From assembly GCA_024687185.1 (NCBI GenBank), contig JAILEX010000001.1, forward strand, positions 1-47,667: DNA of 47,667 bases, in the 5' to 3' direction. A program made the position numbers and the translations under genes. The notes under the pieces were generated by a model. That model was not told where the DNA came from. It did not search any database and saw only the letters and a list, made by a program, of their open reading frames with translations. Positions 1-10,351 of the stretch are shown piece after piece. The stretch's first letter is position 1. Every line of letters starts with the position of its first letter. This DNA is from Bacilli bacterium (GTDB lineage Bacteria; Bacillota_I; Bacilli_A; RFN20; CAG-826).

Positions 1-2
1 TA

Positions 3-629
3 TTTGAAGACATTGAACGTATCGATATAGGTAACCTAGATAAGTTAAAGGGCTGCCGCTTCAATATCATCTGCGACGTTACTAATCCTCTTGTGGGCCC
101 CAATGGCACTAGCTATACCTACGCCAAACAAAAAGGCGCAAGCCTAGAGGAGATAGAGATTTTAGAAAAAGGGGCGACCCATATAGCAGAAATCATCTAT
201 AAGGAATTTGGAGACGATATCGAAAATAGGCCTTATTATGGTTGCTCTGGTGGTATCGCCATGGCCTTATCCTATTTCCTTAACGCGGATATCTTTTTAG
301 GAAGCGAGTACTTCTCTTCCCTACATAAACTTGATGATCTATTAGATGAAAATAGCCTAGTTGTCACTGGCGAAGGCAAACTCGATAAGACCTCCTTCCA
401 GGGGAAAGTGGTCTCTAAGATAGTAGACCTAGCAAAAAGAGTTGGCGCGAAGCTTCTTGCGATTGTTGGAAAAAGCGATTTAGACAAAGCCCAATGTTTA
501 TCTAAAGGCATTAATGACCTCATCGTCTTAAACCAAGACGAAGAGGATTTCGAAGTCATCAAAGGAAATGCACAGAAAACGTTATACGATAAAACGTTAG
601 AGTACTTCTCTTCGTTAGAGAACAAATAG
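3..629 (+). CDS. Glycerate kinase, C-terminal part (5' truncated by window edge)
   Basis: Open frame from base 3 reads FEDIERIDIGNLDKLKGCRFNIICDVTNPLVGPNGTSYTYAKQKGA...; CDVTNPL.GPNG..Y.Y..QKGA and TGEGKLDKTSFQGK are glycerate kinase (GlxK family) motifs. Confidence 0.9.
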   Translation, partial: FEDIERIDIGNLDKLKGCRFNIICDVTNPLVGPNGTSYTYAKQKGASLEEIEILEKGATHIAEIIYKEFGDDIENRPYYGCSGGIAMALSYFLNADIFLGSEYFSSLHKLDDLLDENSLVVTGEGKLDKTSFQGKVVSKIVDLAKRVGAKLLAIVGKSDLDKAQCLSKGINDLIVLNQDEEDFEVIKGNAQKTLYDKTLEYFSSLENK

Positions 630-640
630 CGCGACGCGAA

Positions 641-1693
641 TCACTTTTTGATATATCTTGCATTGCGGAAGGTACCGATTTTCTTTATTTTTCCTTCCTT
701 TTGAAGCTTAGTGAGCGCGGATTCGATTGTAACAATAGATACATCGGGCAAGAAGTCGACAATATCCATTTTTGACATTGGAACGATGGAACTCATAACA
801 ACGGCCTCGACCCTGTCCTTCTTCTTGCTCTTTCCTTCGCTAACGCCAATAAGTCTTCGGTTGATTTCCTTATAGCATTGATAAAGAACCTGAAACGTGA
901 ATTTGATAAAAGGCGTGTAATCGTTTTGATTCTCGTGCCAATGGGCTTGGCTACGCAATAAACTATCATAATAGTTCCATTTGTATTCGTTTATCTTAGC
1001 CTCAAACGAAACAAACCGCCCAGCGTCATATCCCGCCTTATATAGCAGCAACAAGGTCAATAAGCGAGACACCCTCCCATTTCCATCACTAAAAGGATGG
1101 ATGGAAAGAAAATCAACGATGACACAGGGGATCAAAAGCAAGGGATAAATTTCATAATCGTCCCTGGCCAGTTGATAGGCAAGGAAGAGTTTTTGCATTG
1201 CTTCTTCGGTTTCCTTTGCGGGCACCGGTTTGAATATGATGCGTTTCACCTCACCCGTCTTGTCTTTTTCCGCGATGATATTGTCACCTTTTTTATATTC
1301 CCCGCCTTTAAACCCAATATGCCTAGCGGTTAAAAGCCGATGGAGTTCCCTCACGGTAGCTTCATTAAAATCAAGGTCATCGAAATGTTCTTTTACAAAC
1401 TTCGCTGCATCATGATATCCAGCGATTTCCTCCTCGTTATGCCCCAAGGGAATAGAAGTGCTGTCCACGATTGCCTTAATACGTTCTTTTGTGGCAAAGA
1501 TTCCTTCAATGGCGTTGCTCCCTTCAACCGACTCCACAATGGCAATCGTTTCTAACTTCGCAAAGATGGAGTAATTGCTTTTTTTGCTTTCTTCAGATCT
1601 TACTTTTAAATCGGTTAAGACATTGGAAAGGGAAAATAACTGGGGGTCAATGCCCCTTTCCTTTAAAAATTGATAGGTAAAAGAGTGTTTCAT
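641..1693 (-). CDS. Fic/DOC family protein (putative AMPylase) with C-terminal winged-helix-like region
   Basis: Fic motif HPFSDGNGRVSRLL; upstream SVEGSNAIEGI resembles the inhibitory-helix motif; C-terminal DIVDFLPDVSIVTIESALTKLQKEGKIKKIG looks like a wHTH. Confidence 0.9.
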   Translation of the reverse strand: MKHSFTYQFLKERGIDPQLFSLSNVLTDLKVRSEESKKSNYSIFAKLETIAIVESVEGSNAIEGIFATKERIKAIVDSTSIPLGHNEEEIAGYHDAAKFVKEHFDDLDFNEATVRELHRLLTARHIGFKGGEYKKGDNIIAEKDKTGEVKRIIFKPVPAKETEEAMQKLFLAYQLARDDYEIYPLLLIPCVIVDFLSIHPFSDGNGRVSRLLTLLLLYKAGYDAGRFVSFEAKINEYKWNYYDSLLRSQAHWHENQNDYTPFIKFTFQVLYQCYKEINRRLIGVSEGKSKKKDRVEAVVMSSIVPMSKMDIVDFLPDVSIVTIESALTKLQKEGKIKKIGTFRNARYIKK

Positions 1694-1850
1694 TACTGCA
1701 TATATTTTATCGATTTATAGGCAGTAAAACAATAAGCATCCTTATATAAATCTTGCATCCATAACGCGCTTTTCCATATATTTCGTTTTTTCTTTTTTTG
1801 ATAGCCTCGTCTTCATGGCAAAGATTTCCTTTATGTGTGGCAAAAAGAAA

Positions 1851-1880
1851 GAGCGATACCAAGATCGCTCCTCTTTTTTT
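1851..1880. terminator. Likely bidirectional intrinsic terminator
   Basis: GAGCGAT-accaag-ATCGCTC followed by CTCTTTTTTT on +; A-rich flank gives a T-tract on -, just 3' of the minus gene at 1901. Confidence 0.75.
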
Positions 1881-1900
1881 ACAAATAATTGGGGTTTTGC

Positions 1901-3505
1901 CTAGAATTTGACGTGGAAGATCACTTCGTCATTTTCCCAGAAGCGCACTTTCATCTCCTTGTTGGAGCAATTTACGCCAACGTTTAATGAGGTGGTCCAA
2001 ATCGAGGCATCGTCACGCAAGGGCCTTTCGTCCCTTTCCATTCCAAAGCCATAATAGGCACACATCTTCTCGTATTTGCTTAGGCAACTTGGGTCAAGCT
2101 TTCCATTAGCGTCATAACGGATATGGAGTTTGGCGTAGACCGCGCCTTTAAGGGCTTCGAAATGATGGTCATCATAGACCCATTCCGAGGTCTCCCTAGT
2201 GATAAGCTCGAAATATTTATCGGCGTATGCTTTAAGGCTAGGATCGCCAGTAGAGGCATAAAGGTCATTCTTTTCCGCGATTTCGCCTAGAGTCGCTTTC
2301 TTGCCATCGACATCGAACTTGATGGAGCCATCATCGATGACTAAATAGCCGCTATCGATACCCTCTTCGATATACTTAAGGATATTAGGATCATAATCAG
2401 ACTTCTTCGCGTCTTCATAGACCTGGCCAAATAGAAGCATACGGCCATCTTCTAATACGGGCCAAAGCATATGGTAGTCGCCCCTCCAGTCGAGGATGGG
2501 GTTGCCCTTATTGTCTTGGAACTTAAGCTGGTCATAGGGATGTAAGCGAGAGCCGTCTTTGATCCTAACGGTCTCGCCGATCCAAAGGACCTCGTTCCTC
2601 CACATGATCTGCTCCATGGCCTTCATCATCTCCTCGAGGGTCTCGGGTTTATCGATGACCTTGGAGACCATCTGCAAACGGCCTTGTCCGCTGCCATAGG
2701 TTTCCTGGGCATTCCATTTTGGGGTGAGGTAATAATTGGCATGGCCATATTGGAAGGGAATGTAATTCACTTCGTCCTGGGCGATTTCGATGACCCCATA
2801 TTCGCCTGTTGCGTCGGCGATAAGGAAGCACATATTGTTTTGGACCACGGCCATCTGGACGCCGGGCTTTGGGGTGATGGTATACCAGTCGTAGCTATTC
2901 TTGATGAATTCGACCGCTTCCTTCACGGTGGCGCAGTGGGTGACGACAAGCGGGACCAAGTTGGTGGTGCAGGCGCGAAGCTCCTTCCAGGGTCTTCCAT
3001 CGCTACGGGTCTTTTCCCCATGTGCGCTATGGAGGCCATAGCAAACGAATTTGTCGTTTTTCTCACGGAGGTTGACTTCCATATATAACCCCTTCTCGTT
3101 TAGGCAATCGCACGCGGTAAGGGGGATCATCTTCTTCATGTTGGGGTCGATGTCGTCTAGCTTTTGGACTTCGCCATAGGGAAGATAGAAGCCGGGGGAA
3201 TAGGAAACGCAGAACGTTTTGTATTTGCCGGCGGTGTTTTTGAATACGTAGGCGGGGCTTTGGGAAATGTCTAGGTCCATGTTGCGGCCTGTGATGACTT
3301 CGCCGTTTTTGTTCCTTTTCGCCATGGCCGTGCAGCCGATAGAGGGAAGGACGTTATTGTCAGCGATGGCGTTTCCTAACAACAATCCCTCCTCAAACAT
3401 ATTGGGGTCAGTATAGTCGGGCAACTCGATAACGTAGTTTCCGAGGTCCTTAAAACCTTTGTGCTCCACTACCTTGGAGCCCCAAAGTTTTTCTTTGATT
3501 TGCAT
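1901..3505 (-). CDS. Linear amide C-N hydrolase / C69-like peptidase (Ntn-hydrolase superfamily)
   Basis: GCTAMAKRNKNGEVITGRNMD (candidate Cys nucleophile plus GRNMD), ACDCLNEKGLYMEVNLRE, typical of choloylglycine hydrolase/C69-like Ntn hydrolases. Confidence 0.75.
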   Translation of the reverse strand: MQIKEKLWGSKVVEHKGFKDLGNYVIELPDYTDPNMFEEGLLLGNAIADNNVLPSIGCTAMAKRNKNGEVITGRNMDLDISQSPAYVFKNTAGKYKTFCVSYSPGFYLPYGEVQKLDDIDPNMKKMIPLTACDCLNEKGLYMEVNLREKNDKFVCYGLHSAHGEKTRSDGRPWKELRACTTNLVPLVVTHCATVKEAVEFIKNSYDWYTITPKPGVQMAVVQNNMCFLIADATGEYGVIEIAQDEVNYIPFQYGHANYYLTPKWNAQETYGSGQGRLQMVSKVIDKPETLEEMMKAMEQIMWRNEVLWIGETVRIKDGSRLHPYDQLKFQDNKGNPILDWRGDYHMLWPVLEDGRMLLFGQVYEDAKKSDYDPNILKYIEEGIDSGYLVIDDGSIKFDVDGKKATLGEIAEKNDLYASTGDPSLKAYADKYFELITRETSEWVYDDHHFEALKGAVYAKLHIRYDANGKLDPSCLSKYEKMCAYYGFGMERDERPLRDDASIWTTSLNVGVNCSNKEMKVRFWENDEVIFHVKF

Positions 3506-3748
3506 AATCGTCGTCTCCTTTATAGTACATTATCGTATAACCTGTCCTTATAAAAAAGGGGGGGAAGGCATATTTTTCATAGAGGAATGCATAATTTGGA
3601 AAAGCCCTGTTTCACCATGCGGGAAAAGAGAGAAATCGATGCCGGTTTTCTTATTTCGCCTAAATAGGCGAGAAAGAGACATGGTTTCCGTTTTGCCTTT
3701 GTTTTTGGTATGCCATATTATGCTAAAATGGACTGCGAGGGAATTATT

Positions 3749-5377
3749 ATGGAAAATAGAGCCGATTTAATCATTCTTGGCAACGTCATCACCATGGACG
3801 AAAGGAAACTTCATGCTGAGGCAGTCGCGGTAAAAGGCGAGAACATCGTCTATGTCGGCAGCAAGGAAGTCGCGATGAAACTCGCTACTAAAAGCACCAA
3901 AATCCATGACTATGGGACCAACACGGTTTATCCAGGCTTTCTAGAAGCCCATTGCCATCCTGGCGGAGCGGGTTATCAAATGAGTAGCGTGGCTCCCTTA
4001 GATAGGGAGGCAAGCCTAGATGAATGCGTCCGCGTCATGAAGGAATATATGGAATCTCACCCCGATAACAAAATGTATTCGGGCCAAGGATTCCAGGAAA
4101 AGGACGTCCCTCCCCACGCAAGGATGCTAGATGCCATTTGCCCCGATAAGCTAATGCTATTAACCGATGTTAGCGGCCACTCCATGTGGATCAATTCGCT
4201 AGCCATGGAAAAATTCGGCATCAACGAAGAAGCCGTGAAGAAATGGGGAAGCGCCTGCGTGAAAGTAGATGAAAACGGTAAGCCCACAGGCTATATCTCC
4301 GAAGCCCCGGTCTTTAGCGTGCGCGCCCAAATCAAATTAGGGATAGACGATATGAAAAGAGCCGTTTTGGCATGGCAGGATTTCGCCTTGGCAAGAGGTT
4401 ATACCGCTTGCTATAACGCGGGCGTGAATCTAGTTAGCCCCTCTGAACCGGATGCGTGGCATGAACTAGAAAAAGAAGGCAAGATCAAAATCTATAACTA
4501 TGGTGGCTATATGCTTGCTGACAACACCGATACCCCAGAAGAAGATATGGATTTCGTCGAAAAGGAAGCAAAAAGGCTCAACGATAAACACAATATCATC
4601 ATCGGCGCCAAGGTCTTCTGCGATGGCATCGTCGAAGGACGTACCGCTTGGATGTTAGAAGATTATGAAGGCGAACCCGGTTATAAAGGCGTCTCTAGAT
4701 TCGATGACCACGATAAGATGGTCCGTTTGATCGTTGCCGCGAGCAACCACAACATGAACGTCCATGTCCATACGATTGGGGATGCCGCAATCCGCGCTTG
4801 GCTAGACGCCTTCGCCGAAGCGGAAGAAAAAACCGGCAACTTCGACCAAAGAAACGCCATGGCGCATCTTCAGTGCGCCCATAAGGAAGACATAAAACGC
4901 ATCGCCGAATATAACATCATGGCAGTGGACGGGATGATGTGGAGATCCAAGAATTCCTGCGACTACTATATCCCCGAGAAGAATATCGGCACGGACAGGG
5001 TGAGGAAAACCTATTCCCTTAAGGCCTATCTAGATAACGGGGCCTTGCTTGCCTCCCATTCGGACTTCCCCGTCTCTCCCTCCTTTAGCGCGGCGGAATC
5101 CATTTGCTATGGCGCATATGGCCATCTTCCTTCTCAAGGCGAAGAAGCATGGAGAAAAGACGGTCAGGACATCAGCCGCCTAGACGCCTTAAAAGCCATT
5201 ACGATCAACGTTGCCTATACTTGGCACGAAGAACACCGTATGGGCTCATTAGAAATCGGCAAACTAGCCAATATCGCGGTCTTCGATAAAGACTTCTTAG
5301 AAGATAGCTTCGAAGACATCGAGAAATCAGTTTGCCTTGCCACCTTCGTAGATGGCGAACTCGTTTATAAAGCCTAG
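3749..5377 (+). CDS. Amidohydrolase family protein (YtcJ-like, amidohydrolase_3)
   Basis: MENRADLIILGNVITMDERKLHAEAVAVKGENIVYVGS; PGFLEAHCHPGGAG; VHVHTIGDAAIRAWLDA; SDFPVSP. ATG at 3749 preferred over the ORF-track start at 3710. Confidence 0.9.
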   Translation: MENRADLIILGNVITMDERKLHAEAVAVKGENIVYVGSKEVAMKLATKSTKIHDYGTNTVYPGFLEAHCHPGGAGYQMSSVAPLDREASLDECVRVMKEYMESHPDNKMYSGQGFQEKDVPPHARMLDAICPDKLMLLTDVSGHSMWINSLAMEKFGINEEAVKKWGSACVKVDENGKPTGYISEAPVFSVRAQIKLGIDDMKRAVLAWQDFALARGYTACYNAGVNLVSPSEPDAWHELEKEGKIKIYNYGGYMLADNTDTPEEDMDFVEKEAKRLNDKHNIIIGAKVFCDGIVEGRTAWMLEDYEGEPGYKGVSRFDDHDKMVRLIVAASNHNMNVHVHTIGDAAIRAWLDAFAEAEEKTGNFDQRNAMAHLQCAHKEDIKRIAEYNIMAVDGMMWRSKNSCDYYIPEKNIGTDRVRKTYSLKAYLDNGALLASHSDFPVSPSFSAAESICYGAYGHLPSQGEEAWRKDGQDISRLDALKAITINVAYTWHEEHRMGSLEIGKLANIAVFDKDFLEDSFEDIEKSVCLATFVDGELVYKA

Positions 5378-5529
5378 GTCTATCAAACTTAATTTCCGAA
5401 AGGATGTGCACTTTTTGTATGGTTTTTCCTAATGAAAAACCTAAAAAGACCGCATATTTAAACCAATAATATACATAGGCTTAGAGATAGTACGTACTTT
5501 CAAAAACCCATAAAAGGTATAATGGCTTT

Positions 5530-7692
5530 ATGAAGCGCCTAGTTCCTTTATTCCCCTTGGCCTTGCTTTGTTTTTCTTGCGGAGGCCAAAGCACTTCTTC
5601 TTCCTCTTCTAGTTCATCTATTTGGAGCTCTTCAATCGAGGAATCTACCTCTAGTTCTATAGAAGAGAGTAATCCCGCGATTAAGGTGGAAGAGGGCCGC
5701 TGCCAGCCCATCTATTCCATTAATTGCTCCTTCGATGAGCATAACCCCAAGACATCGACCATCGCGCGTTTCACCGTCTATATCGAAACCGATTACGATA
5801 CCGATTTCGATGGCAAACTAGACTTAGTCAAAGCCTTCGTCCAATTGCCAAGAACCATCTTGGAAAAAGGATATAAGGTCGCCTCCATCATCGAATGCTC
5901 GCCCTATACCTGCGCCACGACCGATTTAGACGAAGAAGATATCGTAAAGGAACAGGCTTTGGTCAAAGACGAAGACCTTTATCGTCAAGGAAGTAAGCGA
6001 AACCCCGCTCCCGAAATCGACCTCTTATCCCATAACGAGGCGATGGACGTAAGCGAATTTTGCTACGAAATCGGCGAAGGGGAAGATGCCTATACCTATT
6101 ATGAAGACGCGCAGGATTGCGACTATTTCCTTTCCCGTGGCTTTGCCTTTATCAATATCGGTGGCTATGGCACTTTGGGAAGCGATGGATTGGAAACGGT
6201 GGGGACGAGAATCGAAACCCACGCCTATTCTTGCCTTATCGACTGGCTAAACGATGAACGCATCGCCTTTTCCGACTACGAAGGCACCCATACCGTAAAG
6301 GCTAGTTTCTCTAATGGGAGTTATGGCGCAGAAGGCGCCTCCTATTTAGGCACGACTGCCTATCAGCTTTCCTGCATGGGATTAAAAGGGCTTAAGGCGA
6401 TCATCCCAACCGCGGCAATCGCAAGCTGGTATGAATATACCAATTCCCAGGGCGCCGCCCAAAATTGCTCCTCCAACTGCGCATGGCTATCGCTATATTG
6501 CGCCTCGAAAATGTATGAGGAGAACCTGAGCGAGGATTATATAAATACGTATGGTGGCTATCTTCGCTACGTACAGCAAGAAGAAATCGCCTCCAATGGC
6601 GACTATAACGATTTCTGGGCGAAAAGAGACTACACGGTAAACGTAAAACCAAGTTGCCCCGCCTTGATCATTCATGGCGTCAATGACTTTAACGTCCCCG
6701 TAAGGCACGCCGCGTTAATGTATCAAACCATTAAAAAGGCAGGGCAAACCGCTAAGCTCCTCTTTCACCAAGGGGACCATCTCGCTTTCTATGGTGGGTA
6801 TAGGGCTAGAAGCATCGATGGCTACGAGGAATCCTTCAATGAAGTCGCCAATAGGTGGTATAGCCATTACCTCTATGACGTTGATAACGGCATCGAGGAT
6901 TTCCCCGATTTCACCTATCAGTCTAACGTGGATGGCAAGTTCTATTCTTCTAGCGATATCTTAGAGGCCTCAAAGAAAGCCATCACCCTTTCTAATCCTT
7001 CTAGAGAAAGCATCACCTCGAAGGACATGAAGTTCTTCTATGAGGCCTGGAACGACTCCTATTACGATAAAGATGATGCCAATTCGATTTCCTTTGTTAT
7101 CGAAGAGACTGATGAAGATAAACAAATCAATGGCATCCCCGAACTCAACATCCATTTAAAGACGAATGACGTCGGCAGGGATAACCTCCAAGTCACCGCG
7201 GTACTTCTAGATACCTACAGTGAGGAATTCCCTTGTTATGGCGCCGATAACTTTGAAATCACCAGCAGCACTTATGCCGATAAAAGCTTTGAGGTATATC
7301 CAGGGGAAGAAGGGACCTACCGATATTGCGTCCAAGAAAGAACAAATGCGAAGATGATTAGCTGCGCGACCTTCGATTTGTATAATCCTGGGACCCGTAA
7401 TTTCGGAGAGCAATTGGCAAGGACGGAACTAGAGGAAGATAAGTCTTACGAATACCAAGTCTATTTCGACCCCACTGCCTATACATTAGAAAAAGGTCAC
7501 ACCCTTAAATGTGTCTTGTTCACCTTCGATCCAGGACTAGTCTCGAAATGGGGCTATTTCGCCGATAGCGAGGATGAGGAATATGATGGCGAGACCGACG
7601 TCATGTTCACCCCCGCCACGTGGACCACGACCGAAAGCTATGGCTATACCCTTGATATGAGTAACGCCCCCATATTGTCTTTACCTTATTAA
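5530..7692 (+). CDS. CocE/NonD family hydrolase, Xaa-Pro dipeptidyl-peptidase (S15)-like lipoprotein
   Basis: Lipobox LLCFSCGG then Ser-rich linker; GASYLGT nucleophile elbow; HGVNDFNVPVRHAALMYQTIKKAGQTAKLLFHQGDHLAF. Confidence 0.85.
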   Translation: MKRLVPLFPLALLCFSCGGQSTSSSSSSSSIWSSSIEESTSSSIEESNPAIKVEEGRCQPIYSINCSFDEHNPKTSTIARFTVYIETDYDTDFDGKLDLVKAFVQLPRTILEKGYKVASIIECSPYTCATTDLDEEDIVKEQALVKDEDLYRQGSKRNPAPEIDLLSHNEAMDVSEFCYEIGEGEDAYTYYEDAQDCDYFLSRGFAFINIGGYGTLGSDGLETVGTRIETHAYSCLIDWLNDERIAFSDYEGTHTVKASFSNGSYGAEGASYLGTTAYQLSCMGLKGLKAIIPTAAIASWYEYTNSQGAAQNCSSNCAWLSLYCASKMYEENLSEDYINTYGGYLRYVQQEEIASNGDYNDFWAKRDYTVNVKPSCPALIIHGVNDFNVPVRHAALMYQTIKKAGQTAKLLFHQGDHLAFYGGYRARSIDGYEESFNEVANRWYSHYLYDVDNGIEDFPDFTYQSNVDGKFYSSSDILEASKKAITLSNPSRESITSKDMKFFYEAWNDSYYDKDDANSISFVIEETDEDKQINGIPELNIHLKTNDVGRDNLQVTAVLLDTYSEEFPCYGADNFEITSSTYADKSFEVYPGEEGTYRYCVQERTNAKMISCATFDLYNPGTRNFGEQLARTELEEDKSYEYQVYFDPTAYTLEKGHTLKCVLFTFDPGLVSKWGYFADSEDEEYDGETDVMFTPATWTTTESYGYTLDMSNAPILSLPY

Positions 7693-7706
7693 CAACAATT
7701 CGATTC

Positions 7707-7764
7707 CCTTTTTCTAGGTAAGAAAAAAGATTTCCTATACGTATAGAAACGCCCTAGAAAAAGG
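7707..7764. terminator. Nested inverted repeat between convergent genes, probable bidirectional terminator
   Basis: Perfect 12-bp IR CCTTTTTCTAGG (7707-7718) / CCTAGAAAAAGG (7753-7764) enclosing the palindrome CTATACGTATAG (7735-7746). Confidence 0.55.
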
Positions 7765-7816
7765 CTTGGGTTGATTTAAGGGAACAATCAAAAATAGTAG
7801 CAAAACCCTGATATTT

Positions 7817-10351
7817 TTATTTATTATGAAGGATTTTCTGCAAAGTCAGTTCGAGTAGTTCTATGTCGATAGGCTTGGAAAGATGAGCGTTCATGCCTAC
7901 GTCTAGACACTTCTGGGCGTCTTCTGCAAAGGCGTCCGCGGTAAGGGCGATAATAGGAATCTCCGCCGCGTCTTTTCTACGTAATCCCCTAATGGCGGCG
8001 GTAGCCTCAAAGCCATTCATGTTGGGCATCCTTAAATCCATTAGGATAACCTGATAATAGCCAGGATCATGGGACTTAAATGCCTCTAGGGCAAGGCGGC
8101 CGTCTTCGGCGATTTCCACCAAACAGCCTCTATCCTCGAGTATGCTCATCATGATCTCGGCGTTGATATATTGGTCTTCGGCGACAAGGATCCTCATACC
8201 GGCTAAGTCTAGCTTCTCGTTTTCTTTGCTAGAACTCTCTTCCTTGGAGGTAAATCCGACTAAGCCCTGATAGATCGTCGATTTGAATAGAGGCTTAGGA
8301 ATAAAGCGAGATGCCCCGGCTTCTTTTGCCTCGTCTTCGAAATCAAAGCCGTCGTATGCGGAGATTAGACAAATAGGTAAGCCGTCATCCACCACTTTCC
8401 TTAATTCTTTGATGAGCTCGATGCCATTCATATCCTCTAGCCTATAATCGACTAAGATTGCAAAATAAGAAGTGCTCTTCACCTTCTCTAACGCCTCTTT
8501 GCCACTTGTGCAATATTCACCAACGGCATGGAGCTGTTCGATATTTTCCACCGCAGATAGGCAAAGGTCCTTATTGTCGTCGACCACGAGGATTTTGCAT
8601 CCCTCTAGGCTTAATTCGCCATCGTCATGGAAGGATTCGAAGTCCACGGTCACATGGAAGGTGGTTCCCACACCCAATTCGCTTTCAAATGCGATGGTCC
8701 CACCCATCATATCGACGATGTGTTTCACTATCGACATGCCTAGACCCGTGCCTTGGGTCTTATGGATGCGTTTGTTGTCTTCCCTTTCGAAGGCGGTGAA
8801 TAACTTGGTCTGGAATTCCTTGGACATGCCAATGCCATTATCCTTGACGATGAAATGGGTCTTCACATGCCCTTCGCCCTTCTCGGATTTCTCTTGGAAG
8901 ATGGATAAGGAGATCTCGCCTTCATAGTCGGTGAACTTCATCGCGTTGGAAAGAAGGTTGAGGAGCACCTGGTTGATCCTGACTTCGTCGGCGTAGATAT
9001 TCTCGCTATCGATGTTGCCAATCGTGACGTCGAACTTCTGCTTCTTATCCTTGATACCGGGCTTAATGATCTCGCAGATGGATGCGACAATTTCACGCAA
9101 GGAGACCTTCGCGTTATTAAGCACAAGCTTGCCCGATTCGATCTTCGACATATCAAGGATATCGTTGATTAGCCCCAATAACTGCTTGCTGGACAAATCG
9201 ATTTTGTGGATGCAATCCTTCACCTTTTCCTTATCGTCGATATGGTGCTCGGCGATCTCACTCATACCGATGATGGCGTTCATCGGCGTACGGATATCGT
9301 GAGACATATTGGAAAGGAATTCGCTTTTCGCCTTATTCGCGGCCTCCGCCTTTTGGTTGGCCTCCACAAGTTCCTCGTTTTGCCTATTGATGATGTCTAG
9401 GTTTTTCTGCAATTCCTCCGCGGCGGCCTTTTGTTTCTTTGAGGTACTGGAGGTATAAACGGCAAAACCGATGGCGATAAGGATCATCTGGATCAAAACG
9501 ACGAAGAGGATGATGACGATGGGGTTGCGCCCGAGGAAGTCCTGGAAGGAGACGTTTTGATAACGGGAGGTAACCCATTTGTTGTCTAGCATCTTGATGA
9601 AGCCTTCGACCTGAAGCTCCTTGATCACGTCGTTTAGCCTAGAGCAAAGCGCAGTGTCTTCGCTTTTTAAGGCCATGCAGCCATACATGTAGCTAACCTG
9701 GTAACTAGAGACGATCACATTCCTCGCATTTAGTTTATCGACGAAGGAATTGCCGACCTGAATCGGGCAAATGACATAATCTAGTTCGCCCGTAAGGATC
9801 ATCTCAAACATCTCTTGGTAGGTATAGCCAGTGATGATCTTCATGCCGAGTTCATCGAAGGTGTTATAGGCGGCGACCTTCATGCCATAGAGCTCGCCGA
9901 CATAGTTGACTGCCTTTTTGCCATAGACGACGTATTGCTTTTCGTCAGTTGGAATCGTGCCAATTAGGTCATCGTCTTTTAATATCGCGTTGGATTCCAT
10001 GTTGAGGATGATGTCATAGGTGCCGTTTTTCAATCCGGTCTGGCAGTCTTCCCAATCCATTAGTTTTAGATCGAGGTTCATCTCCATCCTATTGGCAACC
10101 TCGGCGATCAATTCGACGTCTAACCCCTTATATTCCCCTTTTTCGATATAGGAAAAGGGCTCGTAGTCGTGGTCGGTTGCGACATGAAGAGTCTCACTAA
10201 AGGTATTTTTTGGAGTGATTGTGACGCTTGGGTCCTTGTTGAAGACGCCGTTGGCGTTTAAAACGACCAAAACGATTGAGGTGACGGTAACGACTATGAA
10301 AGTGGCGATGACGCCGATTATCGCCTTTACCTTTGTCGATAGTTTTTTCAT
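7817..10351 (-). CDS. Hybrid sensor histidine kinase with extracellular solute-binding (SBP_bac_3-like) sensor, HisKA, HATPase and two REC domains
   Basis: SBP-like VATDHDYEPFSYIEKGEYKGLDVELIAEVANRM; TM segment; SNMSHDIRTPMNAI; NGIGMSKEF; GTGLGMSIVKHIVDMMGG; REC1 ILVVDDNKDL; REC2 ILVAEDQYINAEIM...MDLRMPNMNGFEAT. Confidence 0.92.
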   Translation of the reverse strand: MKKLSTKVKAIIGVIATFIVVTVTSIVLVVLNANGVFNKDPSVTITPKNTFSETLHVATDHDYEPFSYIEKGEYKGLDVELIAEVANRMEMNLDLKLMDWEDCQTGLKNGTYDIILNMESNAILKDDDLIGTIPTDEKQYVVYGKKAVNYVGELYGMKVAAYNTFDELGMKIITGYTYQEMFEMILTGELDYVICPIQVGNSFVDKLNARNVIVSSYQVSYMYGCMALKSEDTALCSRLNDVIKELQVEGFIKMLDNKWVTSRYQNVSFQDFLGRNPIVIILFVVLIQMILIAIGFAVYTSSTSKKQKAAAEELQKNLDIINRQNEELVEANQKAEAANKAKSEFLSNMSHDIRTPMNAIIGMSEIAEHHIDDKEKVKDCIHKIDLSSKQLLGLINDILDMSKIESGKLVLNNAKVSLREIVASICEIIKPGIKDKKQKFDVTIGNIDSENIYADEVRINQVLLNLLSNAMKFTDYEGEISLSIFQEKSEKGEGHVKTHFIVKDNGIGMSKEFQTKLFTAFEREDNKRIHKTQGTGLGMSIVKHIVDMMGGTIAFESELGVGTTFHVTVDFESFHDDGELSLEGCKILVVDDNKDLCLSAVENIEQLHAVGEYCTSGKEALEKVKSTSYFAILVDYRLEDMNGIELIKELRKVVDDGLPICLISAYDGFDFEDEAKEAGASRFIPKPLFKSTIYQGLVGFTSKEESSSKENEKLDLAGMRILVAEDQYINAEIMMSILEDRGCLVEIAEDGRLALEAFKSHDPGYYQVILMDLRMPNMNGFEATAAIRGLRRKDAAEIPIIALTADAFAEDAQKCLDVGMNAHLSKPIDIELLELTLQKILHNK

